Below, in pieces: positions 45,367-57,412 of a DNA stretch of 64,000 nt. This stretch comes from Pinus tabuliformis. Its lineage: Eukaryota; Streptophyta; Pinopsida; Pinales; Pinaceae. Position 1 is the first letter of the stretch; the number at the start of each line of letters is the position of its first letter. A model generated the notes under the pieces. The model was not told where the DNA came from and ran no database searches. It saw nothing but the letters and a program-made list of their open reading frames with translations. The position numbers were made by a program, and so were the translations under genes. The stretch spans positions 452,910,014 through 452,974,013 of the forward strand of contig CM062810.1 in the NCBI GenBank assembly GCA_031772625.1, given 5' to 3'.

Positions 45367-48120
45367 TTATGTTGTTATCTTATATATGCAGTCCAAGTCA
45401 TCATCACTTTCATAGTCATGCACCGGTTCCATATAGAATGATCCTTCAGTAGGGTCCAAGGGTATAACTATGCATAGTGACTTCTTCTCAAAAATCATCT
45501 TGTGCTGCTTCATATTAATCATCCCGTTCATGTAAGTGGCCCAATCAATTCCTAAGAGCTTGGGGTAGGGATTGTTTTCATCAACAATCTCTATCACTTC
45601 AGAGTCTTCTAGCATGCTCACTCCCTCAATATCCATAGTGATTCCCTACAATCACCCTATGGGTATTATCTTCTACTGGTTCACCATTCACAGCTGAATA
45701 GGAGACCATTGCAGTGTAAGTCTCCCCATTCACTCCTATGTCTTCTTCAGCAGAATGTTTGCATCCAATCCTAAATCCAGAATTACTTGGTCCATTTCAT
45801 ATTCTCCAATTTTCATGATTAACCTCATTTCTCTTCCCGTCCTTGTCCTATGCTTTCCAATCTTTCTGACCACACGCAGTTCTCCCAGTACATCCATTAA
45901 TGAGTTCCTGCAATCCTTTTACAGCTTTACTATCACACAGTAACTTCATACATGTTTCCAAGAATTTGGTGAGTATGGATAGGTCCATCTCTGGCTCCGG
46001 TCTATTTTTTCTTCCTGAAGTGGAGGCCTGCGTGAAGCTCTTCTTAGCTTCCATGAAGGTTTCCTGATCACTCTCCAAATCAAACTCCACTTCTTTTGTT
46101 GGGGCTTTACGAATCCAACTACTATCCTTTGGTTGTTTTCCTTTTTCATATTCCATCATGATTCCACTTCGGAGCATAATGTTCACATTTGGATCTTCCT
46201 CGTACGGCTCAGACCTCATCATATGCAGGCTCTGAGTCAAGGGAGGATGTAGTGCTCCTTTATCGTGTACCCTAGCTATTAGCATGGGACAATATTCGGT
46301 CTCATGATCAAACAAGTTGCAATACAAACATGACGGATGCGTTGGGTTCATACAATCATTGGCACAATGTCCTAGCCCTCCTTAATTGTAACATATCAGT
46401 TGTCTGCAACCTCTTCCAGGTCCTCCTCCACCTCTGCCTCATCTGCGCCTCTGAAATCTTGTTCGTGCCACTCTTGTATCTTGGTCTAGGGGTCGCGATT
46501 TAGCCTAAACTTTTTAGGTGGGAGTTCTATCCATCATCAATTCATAGCTTCTACAAGTGTGCCCATCATGTCCCACTAACCTACAAAAGTTACAACACAA
46601 TTGTTGTGAATTTTGTGTATACTTCTGTAACAAATGGCAATTTTCCATAGCATGTTTTCCACCTATTTGACAAATCAGGCACCACAATGTAGGCATCGTG
46701 CTAGGTCTTTCTTGCACTTTCAGCCTTAATAGCATCGGTCATCCTCCTGTGAGGTAATTCGTGAAAACCAAGCAGTGGTCCTTGTCATGACCTTGACCCT
46801 TTCATTTTATGCACCATACCTCTTCGTACACTTCTAGTTGAGTTGTCCTGTCTTGTTTCAGAATTTGCATCTCAAGGCATGAATTTTTTAGCAGAGCATG
46901 GATTTGCTGAACTCCAAGGTTAGGATCCTGCATCAAGGTCTCATGCAGCCTCATCGTGATCTCTAAGGCCTCTGCTTGAGTCATTAATTTGTGCTACAAT
47001 AGTGCACTCCTCAGATGTAGCATTAGTGACGCTACAAACCATTCGCGATGTTGTCCATCTGTCAGATTCATATGAGCTTCATGAATCGTACACTTCAGTC
47101 TCTCATCCAACTCCCAAGGAGTCTCACCTCATAGCATCATGATCTCTTTGAATCCGATGATTGACTGCGCTTTAGACTTTAGCCTACTAGATTCTCTATT
47201 TACTGCTACTTGGATATTCGTGATTCCCACATTTGGATTATTGTTGGAGTGCTTAATATACCAGGTTAGCACTTGGTCCTACAGGGTACTAACTAGTGTT
47301 GCCTTCTTTATATTGTCATATGTAACTCCTTCTGCTCCCCATACGGCTCTTACAATGAACCAGAATTAGTCTAGATCCTCATTTTCTAATCCCTTGAACA
47401 TAGGAAACTTTATCCTACTTGCCATATTGAATCGCGATGGTGGTGGAGGTGGTACGGGTGAAGATGGAGGTGAAGGTGGCGAAGTTGGTGCCATTAGTAT
47501 TCATGGAATTCTTTGCTTTATCAAATTGATCGCACTTCATGGCAAGACCTTAGTGAGTTCTTCCTCATCCCCTTGTGGGGGTGAAATCAAGGGGCCATTT
47601 TCCGGTCCCTTACTTCTTTTGTTCCTGTGAGTTTTCACTTCGCGTAGCCCCAAACATCAAGATAATTTCATAACCCTCTTTTCACATAATAAAATTTCAA
47701 TCCAAGTATGAAGAGACTTTACGTACTTACCTCGCAATCCTTTGAGAAAGTGTCACTCTGCCTCACTATAGCTGATTGAGGTGTCAACCGAAAACTCAGT
47801 AATGAATCCCCCTATAATTCGATTAAGCCAATGATCAACGACACATGTGATCTTATCCTCTGATGCTTCCAACCTGTGCACTAACTCTAGGGTCCACACA
47901 ATAAGACCGTCAAGTTTCTACCTTCCTTGGCTATCTACTAGCTTCGTGATCCACTCATACAACTAGGTAGGAAAGACGCAAAGAAGATTTCATGGATCTC
48001 TGTGTATAGGTAGCAGTCTAACCACTCTTCTTTTTTCAGTGGCAGGTTCCTGTTCTCTTTCAGCCACGAACTCGTGAATTCTTTTGTCCAACCATCCTTC
48101 AATTCCCTTCTTTGTTGGAT
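45367..48120 (-). pseudogene. Gag and protease region of F2, broken
   Basis: Gag begins near 48120. Knuckle-type segments are at 46735-46514 (LWCLICQIGGKHAMENCHLL, CNFCRLVGHDGHTCRSYE) and 46351-45848 (CLYCNLFDHETEYCP). Protease ends at 45636-45367 (MLEDSEVIEIVDENNPYPKLLGIDWATYMNGMINMKQHKMIFEKKSLCIVIPLDPTEGSFYMEPV). The multiple, non-identical knuckles in a row are a family trait; F1 and F3 have them too. Confidence 0.8.
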
Positions 48121-48179
48121 TCTAATGATACGACATCAGACATCTCTATGGAGATTGTTATCCCAACAACGGAACCATT

Positions 48180-49136
48180 TGTTCGCTTTATGGGGCCTCA
48201 CCCAAGTTCAGAGTTATTTAGCCAAACAAATCCCTACACTACTGGCCCATTCGACATCATCCTATGGAGCACAGTCTGAAGTCTCACCTGAAGCAGTATG
48301 GGGTGATGCTGGAACCAAGTTTATACACCCTCGAGATGTCTAAGGGGTCAATTTAGTCCAACTGTTCCTACCTTCTCACAGGTTACCTCGCACACTATTT
48401 TGACCTACAAGACCTTCGCGATCCGTTATAAACACCTGCGCGTAGCCCTAACCAGTGACTGAGGTGATTTTTTGTTGCTATGGCAGTGATCTGCACTATT
48501 TCCCCCAGTTACACCGCGTATCTTACTTATACTATTATAGATATTATTCAACTTCATGTAAATAGATACTTTAACTCACATTCACTTAATCCACACAATT
48601 ATATATGTTCGTGCACCATATAGACAACATAAATCCAATTTACACCCAATATATTCAATACAGAAAACATAAAATAAATACATGGAATTCATGTAAAACT
48701 TCTATTTATTAGTGCCTCAATAGTTACAGATTGGACTCACCCTTCACACTCAGTTGGAGGGGTCTGTGCACTCAACTGCAGACTACTAATCCTCTGTGCA
48801 CTTACCTGCAGATCCTTCTCCTAATCTACGACCCAAAGACTCGACTTTACCCTTAGATCTTCCATTATGCTTCTATTCCATGATCATTCAATTCCTTTTT
48901 TCCATTACAACTTAGAGCGTCACTCTATTATACAATCCCATGGTCCGTCGACCATGGGTAGATATCTATAGCGGACATTACATTAAAAAATTAAGGGTAG
49001 AAAATCCTATGACTGATTTACAGGCTACGCACTCTGCACTCACAAAATGCTGAGTATTTACATCAAAGATACAATTTAAGACCAAAATATGGGCTTTAAG
49101 CCCCAAAACATATCATGGGGGATCCCACACCCAATA
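48180..49136 (-). repeat. 5' LTR of F2
   Basis: This is a 957-base F-family LTR. On the minus strand it starts TATTGGGTGTGGGATCCCCC at 49136 and ends ...AAGCGAACA at 48180. The primer site TGGTTCCGTTGTTGGGAT runs down from 48177. GTGAG follows at 49137-49141. Confidence 0.9.
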
Positions 49137-49141
49137 GTGAG

Positions 49142-50259
49142 TCCTGTGAGTGATCAACAATGGTTGCATCCATGGATTAAGATACACATGAAAAATCATG
49201 GATGCCAAGTTCACCAAAGAGGTTAGGAAAGAACAGAGGGGACTCGAAAAGAAGGGAGTCATCCTTTGCCGAGAGTTGATGTTAAATCTCCCACTCATAC
49301 TCTTCATGAATTATAGTGCATGTTCATTGTGCAACACTAACTCCATCAGTGGGTTGTTCCTTTTTCACAATAAGTGGAGAGTCCATAAAGGACAAACACA
49401 ATACAACATCATCCGGAGGAACACCTGAGTGCAAAGACAAAGGTCAAAGGAAAGAATGCATATGAGAACTCGAAGGACTCATAGCCAAATCTGCACTAAA
49501 ATTGAGTGGAGTGATGTTGGGAGAGTGTGAAGGATGAATAAGTGTGCGAGCATGATCGTCAACATCACCGGGTTGTGGTGGAGCTACTGAATAAGAGGGA
49601 GGCAGACAGTCAGTTGAGATAATGCCCACTCCCACATGAGATTGTGTAGTTCCATCAACGAAGAATTTTGAGCAAGGCTTGATACAAGCTTCATCTTGGG
49701 ATGGGTAGATTTCTTAAGAAATACTCAAACTGATCCCAAAGATAAGAAAATTTCATTTGGCTCTTCGAAGCTTGAAACTAGAAGTCATCAAAGCACTGCC
49801 AAAAATCAATAAGGGATTCATGCGGAGCCCTCCATTGCTGTAAAATTTTCTGGTCAAGATAGTCTAGATCAAAATGGTAGAATGTGTCTTTAATGAGATC
49901 ACATAAGTTCTCAATTGAGTGCACGATGTTAGTCAGTAGAGTGAGCACCCAATGAAATGGAGATTCGTGAAGTGTGTATGTAAGCATCAAACCAACTTGT
50001 TTGTTAGAAAACTCATCTTCCTCATAAATCATGAAAAGAAAGTTATATAAGTGCTCGAGCCAAGCCACTTCACCTTCACCATCATATGTGTGAGCGGACA
50101 AGAGATCGAAAAGATTCCGCAAGATAGAGACATATTCATGATTCAAAAAACACATTGAGGGAAGAAGAGTGCAAGACTCGATGAAAGATATGCAAAGGTT
50201 CAAAACTAGATGAGAGGACACAGGTTTTCATCAGGCCCTCCTTCTAGTGCTAGAAATGT
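49142..50259 (-). mobile_element. E interior, 5' part (host of F2 and CopC)
   Basis: E as a whole runs from about 22445 to beyond 57412 on the minus strand, interrupted by F2 (with F1), CopC and F3. Set apart from these, its interior is only about 3 kb and holds Gag-type coding alone. This fits the class of gag-only LTR elements (TR-GAG), which need another element's pol. After gag (50221-49778) comes a decayed stretch to 49142 with serine- and proline-rich coding-like words. The interior then jumps to 27938. There are several breaks. Rough LTR divergence is about 10% over 500 bases. Confidence 0.7.
49778..50221 (-). CDS. gag: Gag capsid-type ORF of E
   Basis: This is a 147-residue minus-strand frame. 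Its core reads YDGEGEVAWLEHLYNFLFMIYEEDEFSNKQVGLMLTYTLHESPFHWVLTL, then LCDLIKDTFYHFDLDYLDQKILQQWRAPHESLIDFWQCFDDF. This is the plant retrotransposon Gag pattern (helical capsid domain with a W near L...L..SP..W and a late QQW). It forms the particle shell that packages RNA. No zinc knuckle is seen in this frame. The methionine given may not be the true start, because coding-like sequence precedes it towards the LTR. Confidence 0.75.
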   Translation of the reverse strand: MSSHLVLNLCISFIESCTLLPSMCFLNHEYVSILRNLFDLLSAHTYDGEGEVAWLEHLYNFLFMIYEEDEFSNKQVGLMLTYTLHESPFHWVLTLLTNIVHSIENLCDLIKDTFYHFDLDYLDQKILQQWRAPHESLIDFWQCFDDF

Positions 50260-50373
50260 TGATGGTGTTAAACTCACCAACATGTCAAGGGGATCTCCCT
50301 CATAAGAAGTCCCAATTAGATGTCAGGTTGTTTGGTGTAGGAGTCCTAGCAGTGGGTTGTAAGGTAATTCCTT
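50260..50373 (-). repeat. 5' LTR of E, last bases before the interior
   Basis: This piece carries the LTR end of E (AAGTCCCAATTAGATGTCAGG..., GTAGGAGTCC), matching 22500-22580. CopC splits it from 56209-57412. The boundary near 50260 (TGATGGTGTT) is approximate. No clear primer site was found after it. Confidence 0.55.
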
Positions 50374-51266
50374 TGTTGAATTATGGCAACAAGAATATTC
50401 CAATTTAATTTGTCCTTGAATTAAATTTTGAAGTAAAATCGAATTTAGTCTTAACAACTGCTTGGAAATAATTAATTAATTTATTTTAAATTAATTAGTT
50501 GGAGAAATTCAAGTTAGAAGTCTTTCTGAAGTCATGAAAGAATTATCCCTTAAATTAAGGAGATAAGATTGAGTTATATTTGAGTTGTAATTAGTTAAAT
50601 CAGTTTACTAATTTGAGTCTAGTTAAATTAGTTCCAAATTGTTTGAGGAACTAATAGTGAGTTAACAGTCACTGGATGCATTAATGCACTCAACTAGTGC
50701 TACTCCATTTAACTGGAGATTTCCTCATAAGAAACTCATGCATGTCTATTATGAGAAAGACCCGGTTGAGATTAATGTTCAATGACAATTTACTATCAGT
50801 TGCATGTGTTTTCTCATGAAGAAAATGAATGCATGTATTCAAGGATTGATCCTTGAGGATTTCGTAGTTTTTAAGGCTTTTTTTTCCACTTGGTAATAGG
50901 CTAATCATCCACAAGGAACAACACAAATAAATAGGATCTTGGAGGGTAGAGAGGAAGTTTGTAGAGAAGCCAAGATTACCTGTGAGCATCTGTGAGGATT
51001 GTATAGAGAGTTGGCTAGATGTGAGAGCCAAGGCTTTGTATAATTCCTATGTATTTCCACCATGTATGATAATACAATAGCGTGGGGTTTTTTATCTGAT
51101 ACATTCCCCAAAGTATTTTCATGTGTATTGTGCCATTGATTCTTCTTCTTCTTATATTGTTCAACTTGATCTTTAAGCTTCTGCAAATTAATAGTAGAAG
51201 TAGGTTATAGTATTCTGCCTTGATTTATATTGCATTATCGGGTTAACCTATCAAAAATTTTCTACA
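50374..51266 (+). repeat. 5' LTR of CopC
   Basis: It runs TGTTGAATTATGG ... TTTTCTACA and is A/T-rich. It matches 55308-56203 throughout. TCCTT precedes it. Confidence 0.95.
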
Positions 51267-51278
51267 TGGTATCGGAGC
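51267..51278 (+). other. Primer-binding site of CopC (tRNA-iMet)
   Basis: TGGTATCGGAGC immediately follows the LTR. It is one base off the standard plant copia site TGGTATCAGAGC for initiator tRNA-Met. Confidence 0.95.
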
Positions 51279-51279
51279 T

Positions 51280-52190
51280 ATGAAGTTACAATATATTGAG
51301 AAGAGAATTCGAAGTTTGAAGTTCGGGGTTGCAGGTGAAAATCGAATTCATATCATACTTCAAGGTTGGCCAATGGCTTTCTATGGCTTGAGACTTGAGT
51401 ATGCCTTGGAAGGTAGCTCGAATTACATAGCATGGAAAGATAGAATGGAGGTTGTATTAGAAGACAATGGCTTGAAGGAATTCGTTGATCAAGAAATCCC
51501 AAAGCAAGCTTCAACTAATGCATAAGAGTTGGTTGAGTGGAAGGTGTGGAAAAGGCGAGATGGATCATCCTTGAGGTAGTTCGAGACCATATTGTCTCAA
51601 GTCTCAATGGGAAGGATACTCCATTTTCAATGTGGAAGACATTGAAGGACCTCTACTAGAATAGTAGTGACCAGAGGAAATTGGTGCTCAAGGATAAGCT
51701 TTGAAGAATCAAGATGGAGAAGGGCGATACTATTTCCACATATCTAAGCAAGCTCACCACCTACAGAGATGAGCTTGGCAATGTGGGAATAACTACTGCC
51801 GATGATGATATGGCGAGCCCCGCTCTCCTTGGCCTTCCAAAGAGTTGGAATAGCTACCAGGACGTTGTGAATGGAAGGGAGAAACTACCAGATTGGGAAC
51901 GACTGTGGTCGGATCTTATGCAGGAGGAGATCAAGAGGATCACACGAGATGGTTCTTCATCTAAGAATGATGATGAAGAAAATTTGGCCTTAGCAAGTAA
52001 GGAAAGGAAAAGGAAGGGGAAGGCTTCCCATTTCAAATCAAATTCTTCTCATGGAGAGAAGAAGGGTGACATGTCTAAAGTAAGATGCTTTAATTGTCAT
52101 AATATGGGACATTATGTGACTAATTTCCCATCGAAGAAGTCCAAGAAGGGATCCTCAAAAGGATTGGAAGGTGAGCGATTAGCCTCTTAG
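51280..52190 (+). pseudogene. gag: CopC gag
   Basis: It opens MKLQYIEKRIRSLKFGV, then the copia Gag word YALEGSSNYIAWKDRMEVVLEDNGLKEFVD. A second frame at 51714-52190 carries KGDTISTYLSKLTTYRDELGNVG and a zinc knuckle CFNCHNMGHYVTNF (CX2CX4HX4-type region) followed by lysine-rich sequence. This is the shell and nucleocapsid part. The element's leader is very short: the ATG is only 14 bases after the LTR. Confidence 0.85.
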
Positions 52191-52194
52191 TTCG

Positions 52195-53560
52195 AAATGG
52201 ACTTTACCCTCATTGCATGCATGGTGTTATCGATGATGGGTTGTGTTCCACATGATCGGTGATAAAAATTTCTTCAGTGCCTTGGAGGAGAAATACCTCA
52301 AGATGCACATAGAGATGCGTGATGATGGAAGGTATAGTGTTTCTGGAGTGGGCATGGTTTCTTTTAAGAGGGAGCATGGATCTCCTCTCACTTTGACAGA
52401 TGTAATGTATGTGCCTGGACTAAATAGGAACTTGGTATCAATCGCAATGTTCAAGGAAAAAGGATACCATGTTGTCTTCAGTAAAGGAAAGGTGTTCCTA
52501 AGACACATAGCCATGAGTTAGACCAAGAGGATAGGGATTCGGGTGAAGAATATCTATAAACTAGAGGTAGATGATTGTGTAGCATTGAGTACGAAAGTAG
52601 AATTGGTGGAAAGCCAAGACATTGGCAAGTTGTGGCACAGGCGTTTGGGCCATTTGCATCAGGGGGATTTGAAGATAATGCAGCAGATATTTATAGGACT
52701 TCCCAAAGGAAAACTTGAGCAAGTTTACACATGCAAAGGTTGTACCTTGGGAAGCCACACCAATTCTTCCTTTCATGATCGAGACAGTTGAGCAGAGGCT
52801 AACATAGAGCGAGCTCATACTGATTTTTGTGGACAATTCTTGATAGCATCCATAGTGAATTAAAGGTGTTATGTGATTTTCATTGATGACTATTCTCATA
52901 AATGTTGGATTTATTTCATGCAGAAGAAGGACCAAACTTTCACAAACTTTTGTGAGTTCAAAGCTTTGGTTGAGAAAGAGTCAATGAAGAAGATCAAGGC
53001 CTTGAGAAGCGACAATGTTGGAGAATATATCTCTCAAGAGTTTAACGAATTCTATGGAGCGGAAGGAATTAAACAACAATTGATGACACCTCATAACCCA
53101 AAATAGAATGGGGTGGCTGAAAGGAAGAACATAACTATTGTAGGGGTAGCACGAGAAATGTTCCATGACCAAGGCCTACCACTTCACTTATCGGCTGAGG
53201 CATAGAACACAACGGTCTATTTTCATAATAGAAACCCACATCACATACTTGGGATGAAGAGACTAGAGGAAGCTTTCTCTAGTAAGAGACCAAATGTGAG
53301 TCACTTCAAGATCTTTGCCTCATTAGTATATTTCCATGTGACAAAGGATGCACAGAAGAAATTTGAGCTAACAACAAAGTTTGGGATATTTGGGGGGTAC
53401 ACTGATACACCTCACAACTATCAGGTGTACTTGAATACCAATTAGAGGACAGTGGTTCGTAGAGATCTCAAGTTTGATGAGAAAAATGCCATGCGAGTTT
53501 CCCTTGAGAGGGAGCTCCAACTATAGGCTATGGAGGAACTGTTGGTTCCTAAGGATGAGT
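52195..53560 (+). pseudogene. CopC protease and integrase
   Basis: Protease-type sequence leads into MIGDKNFFSALEEK and VMYVPGLNRNLVSIAMFKEKGYHVVFSKGKVF. The pre-integrase domain at 52543-52791 has LWHRRLGHLHQGDLKIMQQ and CKGCTLGSHTNSSF. The integrase core begins near 52800 (IFIDDYSHKCWIYFMQKKDQTFTNFCEFKALVEKES, LRSDNVGEYISQEFNEF, GIKQQLMTPHNP). The segment at 53254-53445 (HFKIFASLVYFHVTKDAQKKFELTTKFGIFGGY) is its C-terminal part. The order is canonical for Ty1/copia. Confidence 0.88.
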
Positions 53561-53814
53561 GAAGCAACCACAAGGAAAGGTTCTAAGAGTGGATACATCC
53601 ACTCAAGAAGAGACTTTCAAAGATAGATAGAAGCGTAAAAGAGGAGTTGATAGATTGTTGGAGGATGCGAGAGAGAATGTGGGAACACCATCTTCTCAGC
53701 ATTGACAGAGGAGGTCACCTGAGAGGTACACTAGATACATGGCCCTTGATGGGGAATGTGTTTACTGAGCCATATTCCTTTGAGTAAGTAGTGCAGTAGC
53801 CAATTTGGGTTGAT

Positions 53815-55307
53815 GCTATGGTGGAGGAGTATGGCTCCATAGTTCGTAATAGTGTTTGGGATGTGGTTTCGAGACAGGAGAACAAGTTAGTTGTGATTTC
53901 CCATTGGCTTTACAAGGTAAAGCAAGCTGATGATGGTAGTGTGGAGAAGCATAGGCAAGATTTGTTGCCCATGGCTTTTCACAGGTCGAGGGGATTGACT
54001 ATGATGAGAATTTTGCTCCTCTCACAAGGTACTCATCTATTAGACCTATTTTTGCACTATCAGCATAAATGGGTTGGAAGATCCATCAGATGGATGTGAA
54101 GACTTCATTCCTAAATTACCAGATTGAGGAAGAGGTGTACATAGAGCAGCGAGAATGTTTTGAGACCTTCAATCGTGAGTCGCATGTGTGCCGACTAAAG
54201 AGATCATTGTATGAGATAAAGCAATCACCTCGTGCTTGGTACACCAAGATAGACAACTACTTCACCGGGTTGGGCTTCACAAAGAGTGGAGCACCTGCGA
54301 ACCTGTACCACATCGTGGTGAAAGGTAAGTTATTTATCATCGTACTTTATGTTTATGATATCATATTGACTAGTGATGATCAGTTGATTTTTCTTGCAAG
54401 GAGGACCTTGCAAGAGAATTCGATATGAAATACATGGGTCTCATGCATTACTTCCTTAGCATGGAAGTGTGGCGGAAGGATGGGGAGTTGTTTGTGTCTC
54501 AGGGAAAGTATGCCAATGAGATACTCAAGAGATTCCACATGGAGAAGTGCAAGCCCATGCAGATTCCTCTAGCAAGTAACTGGAGGAAGGAGGTTGCTAC
54601 TTCAAGAGAAGTGGTAGAGGCTACTACGTAAAATTAGCTTGTGGGTTCACTGATGTACTTAATGAACACACGACTAGATTTGTGCTATGCGGTGAGCTAG
54701 CTAAGTCAAACAATGGTTCAACCTACCAAGATGTTTCGGAAGGTGGAAAAGCATGTATTTAGATACCTCAGAGGAACATCTTAGTATGGATTGTGGTACA
54801 AAAGAATAGAGAGAGTGAAGCTACAGGGCTTCACTGATGCGAATTGGGTAGGGATTCCATCAGATCGGAAGAGCACATCAAGGAGGTATTTTCAACCTTG
54901 GGTTAGCGGGAGTTTCTTGGTACAACAGGAAACATAGTTTGATTGCACTTAGCTAGGCACAGGTAGAATACATGGTTGCAAGTCAGGCAGCAGGTGAGGT
55001 CATCTGAATGTGTAAAATCCTAGTTGGTTTTTTTGATCAAAGGATGGATCAAAATGTGATCTATTTTGATAATCATAGTTGTATCAAACTCTCTGATAAT
55101 CCAATATTTCATGATAGGTCCAAGCACATTGACATCTGGTATCATCATCTTAGAGATTGTGTAGTGAGGAGGATCATGTTGTTGCAGTATATTTCGATAG
55201 AGGAGCAAGACACTGACATTTTGACAGAGGCATTGTCAAAGTGTAAATTCGAGTTCCATAGAGACAAGATCGAGGTGGCAGATAATCCCTTTCTTGTTGA
55301 GAGGGAG
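53815..55307 (+). pseudogene. CopC RT and RNase H
   Basis: RT starts at about 53818 (MVEEYGSIVRNSVWDVV, WLYKVKQADDGSVEK) and continues with MGWKIHQMDVKTSFLN, EVYIEQRECFETF, LKRSLYEIKQSPRAWYTKIDNYF and LYVYDIILTSDD, the active-site region. 54425-54631 is the RT connection (MHYFLSMEVWRKDGELFVSQGKYANEILKRFHM). RNase H runs from about 54640 to 55290 and ends ALSKCKFEFHRDKI. GAGAGGGAG at 55299-55307 is the polypurine tract, directly before the 3' LTR. Confidence 0.88.
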
Positions 55308-56203
55308 TGTTGAAATATGGCAACAAGAATATTCCAATTTAATTTTTCCTTGAATTAAATTGTGAATTAAAATCGAATTTAGTCTTAACAGCTACTTGGA
55401 AATAATTAATTAATTAATTTTAAATTAATTAGTTGGAGAAATTGAAGTTAGAAGTATTTATGAAGTCAAGCAAGAGTTATTCATTAAATTGAGGAGATAA
55501 TATTGAGTTATATTTGAGTTGTAATTAGTTAACTTAGTTTACTGATTTAAGTCTAGTTAAATTAGTTCCAAACTGTTTGAGGAAGTAATAGTGAGTTAAT
55601 AGTCAGTTGATGCATTTATTCACTCAACTAGTGCTACTTCAGTTAACTGAAGATTCCCTCATCAGAAACTCATGCATGTCAATTCTGAGAAAGACCCAAT
55701 TTATATTAATGTTCAAGGACAATTTACTATCAGTTGCATGTGTTTTCTCATGGAGAAAACTCATGCATGCAGTCAAGGACTCATCCTTGAGGATTGTGCA
55801 GTTTTGAAGGCTTTGTTTTCCACTTGGTAATAGGCTAATCATCCACAAGGAATAGCACAAGGAAATAGGAGCTTGGATGGTAGAGAGGAAGGTTGGAGAG
55901 ACGCCAAGATTGCCTATGAGCATCTGTGAGGATTGTACTAAGAGCTGGATAGTTGTGAGGGATAAGGCTTTGTATAATTCCTATGTATTTCGACCATGTA
56001 TGACAATACAATAGTGTGGGGTTTCTTATCCGAGACTTTCCCAAAAGTATTTTCATGTGTATTGTGCCATTGATTTTTCTTCTTCTGGTTATATTATTCA
56101 GCTCAATCTTTAAGCTTCTGCAAATTGATAGTAGAAGTAGGTTATAGTATTCTGCTTTGATTTATATTGCATTATCAGGTTAACCTATCACATATTTTCT
56201 ACA
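55308..56203 (+). repeat. 3' LTR of CopC
   Basis: It begins TGTTGAAATATGG after the polypurine tract and ends TTTTCTACA; the duplicated TCCTT follows at 56204-56208. Confidence 0.95.
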
Positions 56204-56208
56204 TCCTT

Positions 56209-57412
56209 GCCCACGATGTCGCATAGAAGAAAGTAAGATAACTCTATCAGTACCAAGGGTGTGACTGATGTAGTGAGTCAAGGAAGGGGTATGAGAGGTT
56301 CCAACACTTCGAAAGGGGAAGGAGGTGAAGGTGAGTTCTAGGTTGAAAGGGATCAGTCTCAAGTCGGCTAGGAACACACAACACAAACGACATGCACATC
56401 TTCTGGAGTAGCAGTCCACTCGGATGCGGAAGTCACATTATACAAGGTAAGATAACACATACAACACTGATGAATTAGTCTGAGACAAGTGCGGCAGTTG
56501 TTATAATGATTTTCTAGTGAAACGTTTGTCTGATGTTCGGCAGAGTAGTCGACATAGACGATGACAAAATTAACAACATATGAAACACATTAACAACAAG
56601 ATTAATATAATTTCATGTGAATCAGTTCATACATAAGTATGTAAGTTAAACAACATATATCATTAAATAAACTGGAACAATCCAATTACATAACAACATA
56701 TGCATGGAAATGTGTTGGCTCTTATTACATAAAGAAGTGTAAGTCAAAATCATACAATACATCCATGTAAACCTGCTAGCCCCAACAGTGGAATGTTATA
56801 GCCACATCTACCTGCTCCTCCAAAGAGATGTACTAGCTCCATGCAGTGGAGAAGCTAAGGCACGTTACAATATTGTCCAAGCCTTCTTCAAGATAGTCTT
56901 AGTAGAAGCTTAGCTGACCAAAAGCATATATAATGAGTTATGAGGGACTATTTATAGCAAAGGGTGTTAGATTCCCCTTTGTGAGATTTCAACTACCATC
57001 ATGACTCTTCACCTACTCTATGATTGTTACATCCAATTGTTGACACTTGACTTACACTTGACATGACTCAACATTACAATGCACGTGTACTCATGTGAGA
57101 CAACATGGCTTGATAAAGCCTTGCAAGACATCACTAAGAAGTCTCGGTCTATTGTTGTGAGAACAACTCTTTGACATGCTTGTGACGGTGAAGCTATTGA
57201 GCTAATTCTAAGCTTGTTCATCTGTGATGGTGTGCATGCACCTCACGGTGACACCTTGCCAAAGTGAACTCTTACTTTCGTTGCAACTGGTGCATTGGTT
57301 CGACCCCTTCATCCAACTTGTCTGCTAACATGCACATGGTATTCTTGGGTGCAGCTAAACCAACACCACACTAATGCATAGTTTCCATGTTGATCTTCAA
57401 GTCTGTGCTGGT
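56209..57412 (-). repeat. 5' LTR of E, promoter and transcribed part
   Basis: It matches 22609-23745 at about 90% in parallel. On the minus strand a good TATA box, GCTATAAATAG, lies at 56948-56958, so the transcript would start near 56920 and run left into the interior. F3 cuts the LTR at 57413, so the remaining U3, expected to be about 2.3 kb, should lie to the right of F3 beyond the window. Confidence 0.75.

Larger units (their letters stand above)
38288..49136 (-). mobile_element. F2: Ty3/gypsy element, full structure, decayed
   Basis: The whole element spans 27939-49136 less F1, about 11.8 kb. The target duplication GTGAG is at 27934-27938 and 49137-49141. On the minus strand the parts are 5' LTR (48180-49136), primer site, gag, protease, RT, RNase H, integrase, an extra 3' ORF and 3' LTR. 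Order and parts look complete, but it is broken dozens of times. Rough LTR divergence is 12-19% along its length, so it is older than F1, as nesting demands. It interrupts the interior of E, with E's gag on one side and the next E coding part on the other. Confidence 0.9.
50374..56203 (+). mobile_element. CopC: Ty1/copia element, structurally complete
   Basis: LTRs are 50374-51266 and 55308-56203. The target duplication TCCTT is at 50369-50373 and 56204-56208. The primer site and polypurine tract are present, and all coding parts are in copia order (gag, protease, integrase, RT, RNase H). The element looks whole in structure, but its coding part is broken roughly a dozen times. LTRs differ by about 9-10% over 460 bases. 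It sits inside the 5' LTR of E. Its RT/RNase H is close to that of CopB. Confidence 0.95.
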
